This document shows positions 33,531 to 42,125 of a stretch of DNA of 64,000 nucleotides, piece by piece (position 1 is the stretch's first letter; each line of letters starts with the position of its first letter). The stretch covers positions 682,001 to 746,000 of the forward strand of contig NZ_FNKQ01000002.1 of assembly GCF_900100875.1 (NCBI RefSeq). Reading direction: 5' to 3'. Under the pieces are notes generated by a model. That model was not told where the DNA came from. It searched no databases and worked only from the letters and a program-made list of their open reading frames with translations. The position numbers were made by a program, and so were the translations under genes. This DNA comes from Halopelagius longus (lineage in GTDB: Archaea > Halobacteriota > Halobacteria > Halobacteriales > Haloferacaceae).

Positions 33531-35936
33531 TCAGTCGTCCGCGGCCGCGGGAGCGTTCGGCACCTTCTGACGGGCGTCCGGCCGCACGGACGCCGGCGTC
33601 CACTCCAGTCCGTCCTCGTAGCGGAACGCGCGGTGGTCTTGGGTCGGGTCGACGACCGTCAGCGAGAGCCAGTCGTTGTCCAGCAGTTCGGTCACCTCTT
33701 CGCAGTCGGCCAGGACGTCGGTGACGCGCTGAACCGGCGCGTGGACGACCGTCGAGAGGCGGAGCGGCCTGTGGTACGGTTCGTCGTCGCGGGCCATCAG
33801 CGACTGGAGGGGGAGACCGGTCATCAGGTCGCCGCCGTTGCCCTGATAGACGCCGACGTTGCCGACGGGGTTTTGGGTCACCTTCGACCCGCTGCCGTAG
33901 ACGGCGTTGTCGACCGTCGAGAAGTAGTACTGGCTGTTGATCCACTGGGTGACGACCACGGGGCCCGCGAAGATGGCTTCCAGCGCGTCGCCGTCGGGGT
34001 CGGTCGACCAGTCGTACGAGTGGAGGAAGGCGCGCCCGTCGAGGTCGAGGTCGCTCGTGAGTTCGCGGGGGCCGACGACGAAGCCGGCGTTACCGGCCAG
34101 CCCCCACTCGGGACGCGTCTCGGCCCAGTCGGCGGCGCGGCGTTCCGTCTCGCTGACGCCCGTCGATCCGTCGGCGCCCATCGACTCGGCGCGCTCGGCG
34201 GCGGCGTTCTCGCGAGCGACGGTGAGGTCTGCGCGCAACTGGTCGAGTTCCCCCGCGTGGCTCTCGGGTACGTCGCCGTCGTACAGTTCGATCTCGTCGG
34301 TCGTCGTGTTGTGTTCGCCGGCGAGGAAGACGGTGTCGTCGGGGATGTCGAAGCCGCGTTCGCGCAGCGCCGTCTTGACCTCGGTGTCGTTACAGATCGT
34401 CGCGAGGGCGCGGGCGTTCGGGCCGCCGGGGTTGCCGGCGCAGGCACCGCAGTCCAAACTCGAGTCGTAGGGATTGTTGGCCGTCTCGCTGGCGTGGCCG
34501 ACGAAAACGACGAGGCGACTGAACTCCTCCCAGCCCATCAACTCGAAGGCGGTAGCGGCGTACTCGACTTTCTCCTCGTGGGTCAGCCCCACCGGAAGAT
34601 CACCGACGTAGGTGTGCTGGTGGTCGACGATCTGCTCGCAGAACTCGTGGTCGTCGGGCACCGCGTCGTCGGCGGTATCGAACAGATCGTAGAGGCGGCC
34701 GGGGACGAGCGTGCGGGCCGCGAGCGCCAGCCCGTACCCGCTGCCGGCGTTCTCGACGAAGCCGAAGGCGGTGGCGGGGTTCTCTTTCAGCGTCTTGACG
34801 ACCTCGCTCGCGGCTTCGCGGATGTTCGACCATCGCTCGTGGCTCGCCTGCGTGTCCTTATCGGCCGGAATCTCGGTGATACGGTGCTGCGGGTCGAGGA
34901 TCGGCGGGCAGGCATCGACCGCCACCTCGGCATCGTACCCCCGGTACTCCATCGGGATACCGAAGAAGCCGGCGTAGCCGTGAGTCTCGTACTCGCCCGT
35001 GGCTTCGATGTGGCGGCGGATAAGCTCCGAGCGGGTGTCGATACAGAAGACCAACTGCGCGTCCGGGCGACCCGACGGCTCGCTCTCGGCGAGCGACCGG
35101 CTCTCGGCGGCGACGCTCTCGACGACGTCGGTTCGGTAACTCGCCTCCCACGCGTTCAGGAACGCTTCGGCGAGTTCGTCGGCCGCGTCGGTCTCGGCTC
35201 CGTCGGGGCCGGTCGAGGGCTCGATATCGACGCCGAAGCCGTCGAGCAACGAGAGGCGGACCGCGAGATAGCCCGCGAGCGTGATTGGGTGGGCCGACTG
35301 CCACACGTCCTCGTCGTCGGCGCGCCGTTTGATGAATCCGGCCCAGCCGGGGAGCGCGGCCAGTTGCTCCTCGAAGATAGGCACCCACTGGCTCTCCGGG
35401 TACGGCTCCAGGACGGCCTCGATGGCCTCGGTCGGCGTTTCGGGCAGCGCGGCGACGACCCCTTCGTCGGGGATTTCGCCGTCGTGTTCGGCCACCTCAC
35501 GGAAGGCCGCGTAGAACCCGGCTTCGCGGTTCGGCATCGACCACTGGGCGTGGCCCTCGTCGAGGAAGGCCGACAGCCACTTCGTCAGTACGTGATCGGC
35601 ACGCTCGGTGTCGGAATCCGGCGTCTCCGGATCGGCGGCGGCGTCCATGCGTTCGAGCAGCGTCTCCGGGTCGGCCTCGTAGCCGCGCTCCGTGAGTTCC
35701 GATTCGAGTATTTCGGGGTCGATCTGGCCGTCGTCGAGCGCCGCTCGGAACGTCTCCGGGCTCGGGTAGCCGCGACCACCGAGCAGGTCGGCCGCCTGCG
35801 TCACCGCCTCGCCGAACGGCAGGTCTTCGAACCCCGAGAGGGGGTTGGCCGTCACGAACGAGTGAATCGGCCAGACCGATCCGACGGTGGTCGCTGCCTT
35901 GTCGATGCTGTCTTCGATAGTGGATTCAGTACTCAT
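33531..35936 (-). CDS. dabA: DabA-type inorganic carbon transporter subunit (UPF0753/DUF2309)
   Basis: 801-residue cytoplasmic-side subunit of the two-part DAB (DABs accumulate bicarbonate) complex. It resembles a beta-carbonic-anhydrase-type zinc site coupled to ion flow, hydrating CO2 to bicarbonate in one direction. Zinc ligands expected from the studied Halothiobacillus protein are all present: C298-x-D300 in LVFCIDTRSE, and H481 with C496 in FVGHASETANNP and DCGAC, with the same His-to-Cys spacing. A strong GGAGG lies six bases before the ATG, inside the end of dabB. Together with dabB, the regulator and the carbonic anhydrase, it forms a carbon-concentrating module. Confidence 0.93.
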   Translation of the reverse strand: MSTESTIEDSIDKAATTVGSVWPIHSFVTANPLSGFEDLPFGEAVTQAADLLGGRGYPSPETFRAALDDGQIDPEILESELTERGYEADPETLLERMDAAADPETPDSDTERADHVLTKWLSAFLDEGHAQWSMPNREAGFYAAFREVAEHDGEIPDEGVVAALPETPTEAIEAVLEPYPESQWVPIFEEQLAALPGWAGFIKRRADDEDVWQSAHPITLAGYLAVRLSLLDGFGVDIEPSTGPDGAETDAADELAEAFLNAWEASYRTDVVESVAAESRSLAESEPSGRPDAQLVFCIDTRSELIRRHIEATGEYETHGYAGFFGIPMEYRGYDAEVAVDACPPILDPQHRITEIPADKDTQASHERWSNIREAASEVVKTLKENPATAFGFVENAGSGYGLALAARTLVPGRLYDLFDTADDAVPDDHEFCEQIVDHQHTYVGDLPVGLTHEEKVEYAATAFELMGWEEFSRLVVFVGHASETANNPYDSSLDCGACAGNPGGPNARALATICNDTEVKTALRERGFDIPDDTVFLAGEHNTTTDEIELYDGDVPESHAGELDQLRADLTVARENAAAERAESMGADGSTGVSETERRAADWAETRPEWGLAGNAGFVVGPRELTSDLDLDGRAFLHSYDWSTDPDGDALEAIFAGPVVVTQWINSQYYFSTVDNAVYGSGSKVTQNPVGNVGVYQGNGGDLMTGLPLQSLMARDDEPYHRPLRLSTVVHAPVQRVTDVLADCEEVTELLDNDWLSLTVVDPTQDHRAFRYEDGLEWTPASVRPDARQKVPNAPAAADD

Positions 35937-37410
35937 TGTAATCCTCCCTGGTGGTCAGGACCGTGCTGGACGACGGTTGGCTCGCGTTCACAAGCGTCAC
36001 GTAGAGGCGCCGGCTGCGTTCGTGGACGCCGGCTTCCATCGCGACGTAGACGGCGAGGAAGACGGCGGCGACGACGGCGTGGAACACGCTCAGTTCGGTC
36101 GGCGCCGTGACGACCGGGAGTCCGGCCAGCAGACCCGAGACGGCCGTGTAGACGAGAGCGTAGACGGCGATGGCGGGGAGGAAGACCAACGGGACCGCCC
36201 CGTAGCGGACCGCCGCCGGGAGCGACGCGTGCCGGACCGTACTTCGGGCCGCGTGGAGCGTGGTGAGCACCACGAAGAAGACCAACAGGAGGCCGCTGTC
36301 GAGGCTCGTTCCTTCTCCCGTCAACAGTGCGAACAGCGTGCCTCCGGCCAGTCCGGTCAGGAGCGTCACGGCGACGCCGGCGACGCCGGTCTCCCGTCCA
36401 GCCGCCTTCTTCGGGCTGGTCCGTTCGACCTCTCCGCCCGCGCTGAGGAACTGGTAGGCTTTGTAGAAGCCGTGCAGAACGAGGTGGGTGATAGCGGCCC
36501 CGAAGAATCCGAGGCCAGCCTGCATGATCATGAAGCCCATCTGTCCCACGGTCGAACAGGCCAGCTTGCTCTTGACGTCCGGTTGGACGGTTTTGAGGAG
36601 TTTCCCGAGCAACGCGCTGGCCGCACCGGCGACGACGACCGCGAGCATGAGCGTCGCGTCAACCGTGACGACCGGCGCGAAACGGGTCAGTAGGATGCCG
36701 CCCGCGTTGACGAATCCGGCGTGCATCAGCGCCGACGCCGGCGTCGGTGCCGTCATCGAGGAGAGGAGCCAGTTGTGAAACGGGACGAGCGCGGATTGGA
36801 TCATCGCCGCGAGGACGAGGGCTCCGGCGGCGAGGAGCCACACCGGCCCGCCGAGCGTCTCGGCCGCCGCGGCGATGCCGGAGACCGTCGTCGCCCCGGT
36901 CGCCCACCACAGCGTCGTCAGCGCGACTCCGAGGAGCGCACTGCTGACGAGGAAGTACTTGCGGGCGACCGTCGCGGCCGCCTGTGCCTGTTCCCAGCCG
37001 CTGACGATACCGATGAGCTTCGCCATCGACAGGCCCATCGTCAGCCAAAGGAGTCCGAACAGGGCGATGTGGTCGGCCGCGACGAGTCCCATCACGACCA
37101 CGGTGAATCCGAACATCGCGACGAAGAAGCCCGTTTCGTAGGAGCTACCCGCCACGTAGCGGCGCGAGTAGGTGTGGATGATCGCACTGAAGAACGTGAC
37201 GACCTCCCACATCAGGATAGTTAGTCCGTCGACGGCGACCACGCCGGGAATCTCCCAAGCGCCACCGAACAGGACTCGGGCGGCGAGTACGCCGCTACTC
37301 GCGGCGAATAGTACCCACACGAGCCACGTTAGTGCGACAGGAACGAACGGCGACTCCACCGTCGTGTCCGGGAGCGCTCCGACCGTCGTCTTTGAGGTGC
37401 GTCCTGACAT
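35926..37410 (-). CDS. dabB: DabB-type proton-conducting membrane subunit
   Basis: 494 residues with about 13 hydrophobic helices; an antiporter-like protein related to NuoL/MrpA. Signature: ALVPFHNWLLSSMTAPTPASALMHAG (compare the WLPDAM..PTPVSALIHA block of NuoL in this window) and KLACSTVGQMGFMIMQAGLGFFGAAITHLVLHGFYKA. In the studied DAB system the membrane subunit couples cation movement to DabA. The stop overlaps dabA by 11 bases. The gene is far from the nuo operon and lies with dabA, which separates it from a NuoL duplicate. Confidence 0.9.
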   Translation of the reverse strand: MSGRTSKTTVGALPDTTVESPFVPVALTWLVWVLFAASSGVLAARVLFGGAWEIPGVVAVDGLTILMWEVVTFFSAIIHTYSRRYVAGSSYETGFFVAMFGFTVVVMGLVAADHIALFGLLWLTMGLSMAKLIGIVSGWEQAQAAATVARKYFLVSSALLGVALTTLWWATGATTVSGIAAAAETLGGPVWLLAAGALVLAAMIQSALVPFHNWLLSSMTAPTPASALMHAGFVNAGGILLTRFAPVVTVDATLMLAVVVAGAASALLGKLLKTVQPDVKSKLACSTVGQMGFMIMQAGLGFFGAAITHLVLHGFYKAYQFLSAGGEVERTSPKKAAGRETGVAGVAVTLLTGLAGGTLFALLTGEGTSLDSGLLLVFFVVLTTLHAARSTVRHASLPAAVRYGAVPLVFLPAIAVYALVYTAVSGLLAGLPVVTAPTELSVFHAVVAAVFLAVYVAMEAGVHERSRRLYVTLVNASQPSSSTVLTTREDYNEY

Positions 37411-38068
37411 CGTTCAGTCCGTTTTACGACCCATCCTGGCGACCGAGGCGAGATCGGAATACCATACTGGTCGTCGTTACCCGTATTTGAGAACGGTTCG
37501 ACTAATAAAACTCCCTATGCTCACAAAATGTTCGCAAATCTTCGATTATAGAACGTTATGTTTTCGAGTGCCGTGCGGTCGGTGTCGTACAGGAGTCTGA
37601 GGTGTTCGACGTTGCCGTCCGGAACCGCTTCGCCCTCGCGTCGTTCCCGCGTCTGGTTCCGGAGTGTCTGAACGACGACGTTTCAGCGGCGTCAACCGGC
37701 CAAAGCGGCCCAGATGTTCGCAGGTACTCGTCGGACAGGAGACGACGAGGGGGTCCGAGCATCCGGCCCGCGTACCGGGTCTCTTCGAGATTCGGTCCGG
37801 CCTCGGACTGAATCGATAACAGATTCGATGCTGTCCCCGTTCATCGACGGATCGTTCGCTTCTGTGCACACGGGTCGGTATCGGCCATCGATTCTTCGGG
37901 GAGATTCGCTCGTGAGGTGAGCTGATAGCACCGAAACGTTCGGTGGATCGACTCGAAGAACCGTATCGTCAACGAGGGCGGGATGCTCGCACGGAAGAAG
38001 TCGGAGGGGACCGTTCTCGTCGGGAAGTCGTCCGGTGAGAGCGCCCGAAACAGCGAACAAGCCGTCGT
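37411..38068. other. 658-base AT-richer region upstream of dabB without a gene
   Basis: Between the dabB start and the regulator stop I find no convincing gene. Open frames here lack the G/C-rich third positions and acidic translations of the neighbours. The half next to dabB is the most AT-rich in the window; on the minus strand TTTTATTAGT at 37501-37510 is the best TATA candidate, implying a leader of about 65 bases before dabB. Possible regulator targets or decayed sequence. Confidence 0.45.
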
Positions 38069-38542
38069 TCAGCGTCCGTTCTCGGGATCGAACTTGCCGA
38101 AGGGCGTCGTCTCGTGGCTCCGAACGAGGACTTCGTCGGCGACGGTGAGTCCCATGTCGAGGAGTTCCTGTGCCACGGGCGTGATATCGCTGTCCGACTC
38201 GCCGATAGCGGTGACGAGGAGGTTCTGTTCGCCGGTGACCAACTCCTGGACCGACACGACGCCGTCGATCTGCAGAATTTCGGGGATGAGCTCACCGCGT
38301 TCGGGTATCGAAGCGGTGCAGTAGAGCAACATACGGAGCGGATAGCCCGATTTCTGATAATCGACGCTGGCGCTGTATCCTTTGATCACGCCGTCGGATT
38401 CGAGACGCTGGATGCGCTTGCGGACGGTACTGTCGGAGGTATCAGTTCGCTCTGCGATGTCTCCGGACGACATGTTTCGGGCGTCTTCCTGTAACGCGTA
38501 CAGAATCGCTCTGTCCACGTCGTCGATCTCGTCCTCGGCCAT
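38069..38542 (-). CDS. Lrp/AsnC family transcriptional regulator
   Basis: 157 residues. N-terminal winged HTH (DDVDRAILYALQEDARNMSS, then DIAERTDTSDSTVRKRIQRLESDGVIKGY) and a C-terminal RAM ligand-binding domain from about residue 65 (VVSVQELVTGEQNLLVTAIGESD). Located between dabB and a divergent carbonic anhydrase gene and reading towards dabBA. A perfect 21-bp inverted repeat overlaps its own promoter, which suggests autoregulation. I infer that it controls the inorganic carbon genes; its ligand is not known. Confidence 0.9.
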   Translation of the reverse strand: MAEDEIDDVDRAILYALQEDARNMSSGDIAERTDTSDSTVRKRIQRLESDGVIKGYSASVDYQKSGYPLRMLLYCTASIPERGELIPEILQIDGVVSVQELVTGEQNLLVTAIGESDSDITPVAQELLDMGLTVADEVLVRSHETTPFGKFDPENGR

Positions 38543-38557
38543 ACCCGTGTGTCCGCG

Positions 38558-38578
38558 ACAAAGGCACTTTACCTTTGT
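38558..38578. promoter_or_regulatory. Perfect 21-bp inverted repeat at the Lrp-type regulator promoter
   Basis: ACAAAGG (38558-38564) and CCTTTGT (38572-38578) are perfect inverse complements with a 7-base AT-rich centre, CACTTTA. It lies 16-36 bases before the regulator ATG, across the place where its TATA box would be. A dimeric Lrp/AsnC protein binding here would repress its own gene and could also affect the divergent carbonic anhydrase. I did not find a second copy near dabB. Confidence 0.65.
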
Positions 38579-38760
38579 ACGTTGCTCGGGTGTAGCACCG
38601 ATTTCTCTGTTTTCGTCTGCCGAGGGGGTGGCTCTCGTGCGGGTAGCATATCAGGTGACGACGGTGTCGGGGGTTCGCGGTGAGAGATCCCCGGCACACA
38701 CGGCCTCTGTATCGAAAACGCCGGTCGCAACGCCGTGGGAAGTCAGTGCAACGAGAAACC

Positions 38761-38768
38761 ATTTTTCG
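38761..38768 (+). promoter_or_regulatory. TATA-like box for the carbonic anhydrase
   Basis: ATTTTTCG, 22-29 bases ahead of the ATG at 38790, leaderless spacing. Confidence 0.45.
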
Positions 38769-38789
38769 GGTCGCCCCCCTCCAACACGT

Positions 38790-39482
38790 ATGGGCACGAA
38801 GGGACTCGAACGCCTTCTCGAAGGCAACGAACGTCACGTACGAGGTATCCCCGGGGACTACTTTTCGCAACTCAGAGGTGCGCAGAACCCCGGCGTGGTC
38901 GCGGTTAGCTGTTCGGACTCGCGCGTCCCCGCCGAGGGCGCGTGGGGCGTCGAGGAGGCGGGCGAGTTGTTCACGTCGGTCAACGTCGGCAATCAGGCGT
39001 GGACGGACGTGGACGGCGAACTCGTCGCGAACGACGCCGTCGGCTACGCCGTCGATTCGTTGGACGTGGACGACGCGGTGGTCCTCGGCCACACCGGATG
39101 CGGGGCGGTCACCGCCGCCTATCAGGCGGTTAACGGCGAGGGGGGCGACGTCCTGCCGGGCGTCGAACAGGCGATATCTCGGCTCGTCCCGTACGTCGAG
39201 GAGGCGAACGAAGCGGGCGTCTACGACGAGGAGACGGAGGCGAGCGAGGCGGTCAACCGCCTCGTGGAGTACCTCGTCCGCGAACAGGTGGCGTTCCTCG
39301 TCGAGAGCGACGCCGTCCCCGAGGACGTGACCGTCTCGGGGTTCGTCTACGACTTCCAACGGGCGTACGGCGGCGACGACGGGGCGGCGTACCTCGTCGC
39401 CGCGGACGGCGACACCGACGGGGACGCCCTCCGCGAACGAGTGCCCGAGGAGTACGAGAACCGCGTTCGTTCGCTGCTCTAA
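38790..39482 (+). CDS. Beta-class carbonic anhydrase
   Basis: Zinc enzyme interconverting CO2 and bicarbonate, 230 residues. Zinc ligands C41, H101 and C104 (VSCSDSR and LGHTGCGA) are present, with the D43-R45 dyad of the active form. The open frame runs further upstream, but the ATG at 38790 begins the usual N-terminus and follows the TATA-like box. Divergent from the Lrp regulator and near dabAB; it likely equilibrates the bicarbonate pool or supplies CO2/bicarbonate to carboxylases. Its stop overlaps that of the convergent kdgA by four bases. Confidence 0.92.
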   Translation: MGTKGLERLLEGNERHVRGIPGDYFSQLRGAQNPGVVAVSCSDSRVPAEGAWGVEEAGELFTSVNVGNQAWTDVDGELVANDAVGYAVDSLDVDDAVVLGHTGCGAVTAAYQAVNGEGGDVLPGVEQAISRLVPYVEEANEAGVYDEETEASEAVNRLVEYLVREQVAFLVESDAVPEDVTVSGFVYDFQRAYGGDDGAAYLVAADGDTDGDALRERVPEEYENRVRSLL

Positions 39483-40135
39483 CTTCGAGCCGACTCTATC
39501 ACGTCGGTGAACTCGCGGGCCGTCTCCGTGATGGACTCGAAGTCGCCCGCCTCGATGGCGTCTCCGTCCATGATGGCGCTTCCCGCGCCGACGGCGACTG
39601 CGCCCGCCTCGATGAACTCGCCGGCGTTGTCGATGTCGATGCCGCCGGTCGGCATGATGGGGATCTGCGGAAGCGGTCCCTGAATGCTCGAGAGGTGCTT
39701 CGGCCCCGCCGTGGAGGCGGGGAACAGTTTCACGAAGTCCGCGCCCGTCTCGAAGGCGCGTATCGCCTCCGTCGGCGTGAAGATGCCCGGCGCGACCAAG
39801 GTGCCGTGGCGGTTGCTCGTGTCGACGACGTCCTCGTGGAAACTCGGGCTGACGACGAACTCCGCGCCCGCCCGGATGGCCTGCCCCGCCGTCTCCCCGT
39901 CGAGGACCGTCCCGGCGCCGACGATGGCCTCGTCGTCGGTGAACGACGCCGACAGTTCGCGGATGAGTTCCATTGCGTCGGGGTTGTCGGCGGTTATCTC
40001 GTACGCCGTGACGCCGCCCTCCTGAAGCGCCTGCGCCACGTCGATGACGGTGTCCGCGTCGGCCCCGCGCATCACCGCGACGACGCCGCTCTCGGTGAGT
40101 CGTTGCATGTCCTCGTGTACGTCGAGTGCGACCAT
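39479..40135 (-). CDS. kdgA: 2-keto-3-deoxy-6-phosphogluconate (KDPG) aldolase
   Basis: Class I aldolase of 218 residues that splits KDPG to pyruvate and glyceraldehyde 3-phosphate in the semi-phosphorylative Entner-Doudoroff route used by haloarchaea. Features: GVVAVMRG, EITADNPDAMELI, GAGTVLDGE, and the Schiff-base lysine in GADFVKLFPAS, followed by MPTGGIDIDN phosphate binding. The bacterial-type Eda family is normal for Haloferax relatives. A TATA-like CTTAATAGC lies 26-34 bases upstream. Overlap with the convergent carbonic anhydrase stop. Confidence 0.92.
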   Translation of the reverse strand: MVALDVHEDMQRLTESGVVAVMRGADADTVIDVAQALQEGGVTAYEITADNPDAMELIRELSASFTDDEAIVGAGTVLDGETAGQAIRAGAEFVVSPSFHEDVVDTSNRHGTLVAPGIFTPTEAIRAFETGADFVKLFPASTAGPKHLSSIQGPLPQIPIMPTGGIDIDNAGEFIEAGAVAVGAGSAIMDGDAIEAGDFESITETAREFTDVIESARS

Positions 40136-40160
40136 GTCGTCTCCACCTGCGCCGCGTTCG

Positions 40161-40169
40161 CTATTAAGC
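40161..40169 (-). promoter_or_regulatory. TATA box for kdgA
   Basis: CTTAATAGC on the minus strand, 26-34 bases before the ATG. Confidence 0.45.
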
Positions 40170-40299
40170 CCCCGGGACCGACGGACGGCACCGCCTCGGC
40201 CCCGTTCCGATGTCCGCGTTCCGAGGAGCGTTCCCGTCCGCTGACCGTCCGTTTCGGGGGGCAGAACGCACTTGCCTGCCGCACCGCTACAGGGACTCG

Positions 40300-41325
40300 A
40301 TGGTTCAGCACCGCGAGACGGACGTCCGTCTTCGGTCGTACCGCCGGACGGCGCGAACCGTTCCGTCGAAGGTACACGAGTGGGTGTTCCTCGACGGGAG
40401 TCGACTGGTCTTGGCCGCCGTCCTCCTCGTCGCGTTCGGGACGTTCGTGAGCCTCCTCGACTCGTGGTTCGGCGTGACCCGTATCGAACTCTCGCCGGTT
40501 TACTACCTGTTGAGCGCCATCTTCGGCGGCAACTTCACCCTCATCTCCGTCGTGCTCTCCATCAACCAACTCGTCATCTCCCGGCAGTTGAGTGACCTCG
40601 GCGAACTCCGCGAGCAGATATCCGAGGCCATGGACTACCGCCAGAAGGCCGTGGAACTCACCGACGTCGACACCGCGCCGGTCACCCCGGCGGCGTTCGT
40701 AGAAGTGCTCTTCGAGGGTATCTGCGACGCCCTCGGCGACATCGAACGCCAGCGGGAACGCCTCGGAAGCGAGGTGGACGCGGAGGTCGAAGAGTGGTCG
40801 AGACCGCTCGACAGACACGCGGCGTCGGTACTTCGCGGTATCAAGGACAGCGACTCCGAGGTGTTCGGCACGCTCGTGCTGATGTTAGACTCGAACTACT
40901 CACAGGAGATGTACGACATCGTCGAGTTCCGCAAGAAACGCGGCGACGACCTCCCCGACGAGATGGAGGAGACACTCGAAGGACTCGTCGTCCGACTCCG
41001 GCAGATAGACGTGGCGCGACAGTACCTGAAGACGCTCTACATGCAGGTGGAACTCGCGCGCCTGTCGCGTCGCCTCCTGTACGTCGGGATGCCGGCCATC
41101 CTCCTGACGATGACCGTCCTCACGATACTGTCGATTACCCCGTCCACCGTCGCCAGCATCGGCCAACTGTCGTCCGTCATCCTCGTCGTTTCGACCGTCG
41201 GCACGGCACCGCTCATGGTGCTCGTCTCCTACGTGCTTCGTCTCTCCGTCGTCTCGGAGCGAACGGTCGCCATCACGCCGTTCACCACGCCGACGCAGGA
41301 GCAACCGACGTTCAAGTCGCCGTGA
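40300..41325 (+). CDS. Uncharacterised membrane protein with a soluble coiled-coil centre
   Basis: 341 residues: two helices near 35-55 and 65-85 (the latter in LLSAIFGGNFTLISVVLSINQLVISRQ), a soluble helical region of about 150 residues, then two C-terminal helices near 270-290 and 295-325. The ATG at 40300 is chosen over one 30 codons upstream, whose extra residues lack coding character. The layout recalls membrane proteins of the haloarchaea with unknown function. It is alone between convergent and divergent neighbours. Confidence 0.7.
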   Translation: MVQHRETDVRLRSYRRTARTVPSKVHEWVFLDGSRLVLAAVLLVAFGTFVSLLDSWFGVTRIELSPVYYLLSAIFGGNFTLISVVLSINQLVISRQLSDLGELREQISEAMDYRQKAVELTDVDTAPVTPAAFVEVLFEGICDALGDIERQRERLGSEVDAEVEEWSRPLDRHAASVLRGIKDSDSEVFGTLVLMLDSNYSQEMYDIVEFRKKRGDDLPDEMEETLEGLVVRLRQIDVARQYLKTLYMQVELARLSRRLLYVGMPAILLTMTVLTILSITPSTVASIGQLSSVILVVSTVGTAPLMVLVSYVLRLSVVSERTVAITPFTTPTQEQPTFKSP

Positions 41326-41363
41326 GGGGGGCGCGGTCCGACCGCGCGCCTCCGGCGACGCGC

Positions 41364-42125
41364 TCAGTCCGTCCGCGGAATCGCGTACGCCCCCGCCGCG
41401 AAGAACACCGCCGCCAGCACCGCGAGGACGGCCAGATTGAACAGCGCGCCCCCGGAGGCGTCGGCGTACGTCACTGCGCGGACGCCGCGGGCGAAGTACG
41501 TCAACGGCGAGAGGTTCACCGCGGGGCGGAACCACGCGGGCAGGAGGTCCGGCGTGACGAACGTCTCAGAGAGGAACAGAAGCGGCAGCGCGATGGCGTT
41601 CGACGCCGCGATGACGCCGTCTTGGGAGTCGGCGACGCGGCCGATGACCGCGCCGAGGCCGCAGAACAGCGTCACGCCGAGGGCGACGAACGGGACGACC
41701 AAGAGCGTCTCGGCGGTGAGCGGAAGCGACACGCCCGTCACGAGCACCGTGAGGACGAGAAGCGCCAACGCCGCGAGGCCGATGACGACGACGTTCACCA
41801 GCGTCTGCGCCAGCAACCACTCCGCGCGCGTGAGGGGCGTCGTCGCCAGTTTCTCGAAGCGGTTGCCCTCGCGGTGGCGGGCGATGCTCGACCCGACGCG
41901 CGAGAGGGGCGTAAAGAGGACGACGACGGCGAGGTAGCCGGGGACGTAGTAGCCCGGCGGTTCGGCGAACAGGCCGCCGCCGGTCGGTTGCGTCTGCACC
42001 AACGCCCCGAAGATGAGGACGATGATGACGGGGAAGAAGAACGTGAAGAACACCGCCGTCCGGCGGCGGAGGAACGAGTGCCACGACGCGAAGAACGTCG
42101 AGCGAACGCGGCCGACGGACGTCAC
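41364..42125 (-). CDS. ABC-2 type transporter permease
   Basis: 253-residue, six-helix export permease, starting with GTG at 42125 in a GTGA overlap with the ATPase stop. Typical motifs: PVIIVLIFGALVQTQPTGG at the first helix, the LATTPLTRAEWLLAQTLVNV segment and the C-terminal LPAWFRPAVNLSPLTYFARGVR. It makes a two-gene exporter with the upstream ATPase, of the daunorubicin/NodJ kind. Exported compound unknown. Confidence 0.9.
   Translation of the reverse strand: MTSVGRVRSTFFASWHSFLRRRTAVFFTFFFPVIIVLIFGALVQTQPTGGGLFAEPPGYYVPGYLAVVVLFTPLSRVGSSIARHREGNRFEKLATTPLTRAEWLLAQTLVNVVVIGLAALALLVLTVLVTGVSLPLTAETLLVVPFVALGVTLFCGLGAVIGRVADSQDGVIAASNAIALPLLFLSETFVTPDLLPAWFRPAVNLSPLTYFARGVRAVTYADASGGALFNLAVLAVLAAVFFAAGAYAIPRTD

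Noticed and set aside
33633-36110. An open frame of about 825 codons on the plus strand opposite dabA
   Set aside because: It is antisense to a clear 801-residue DabA, its translation is rich in Arg, Gly and Val with no domain, and long antisense frames are expected when third positions are almost all G or C.
37692-38060. 122-codon minus-strand frame directly after the regulator
   Set aside because: Third-position GC is low, composition is not acidic, and there is no recognisable domain or promoter.
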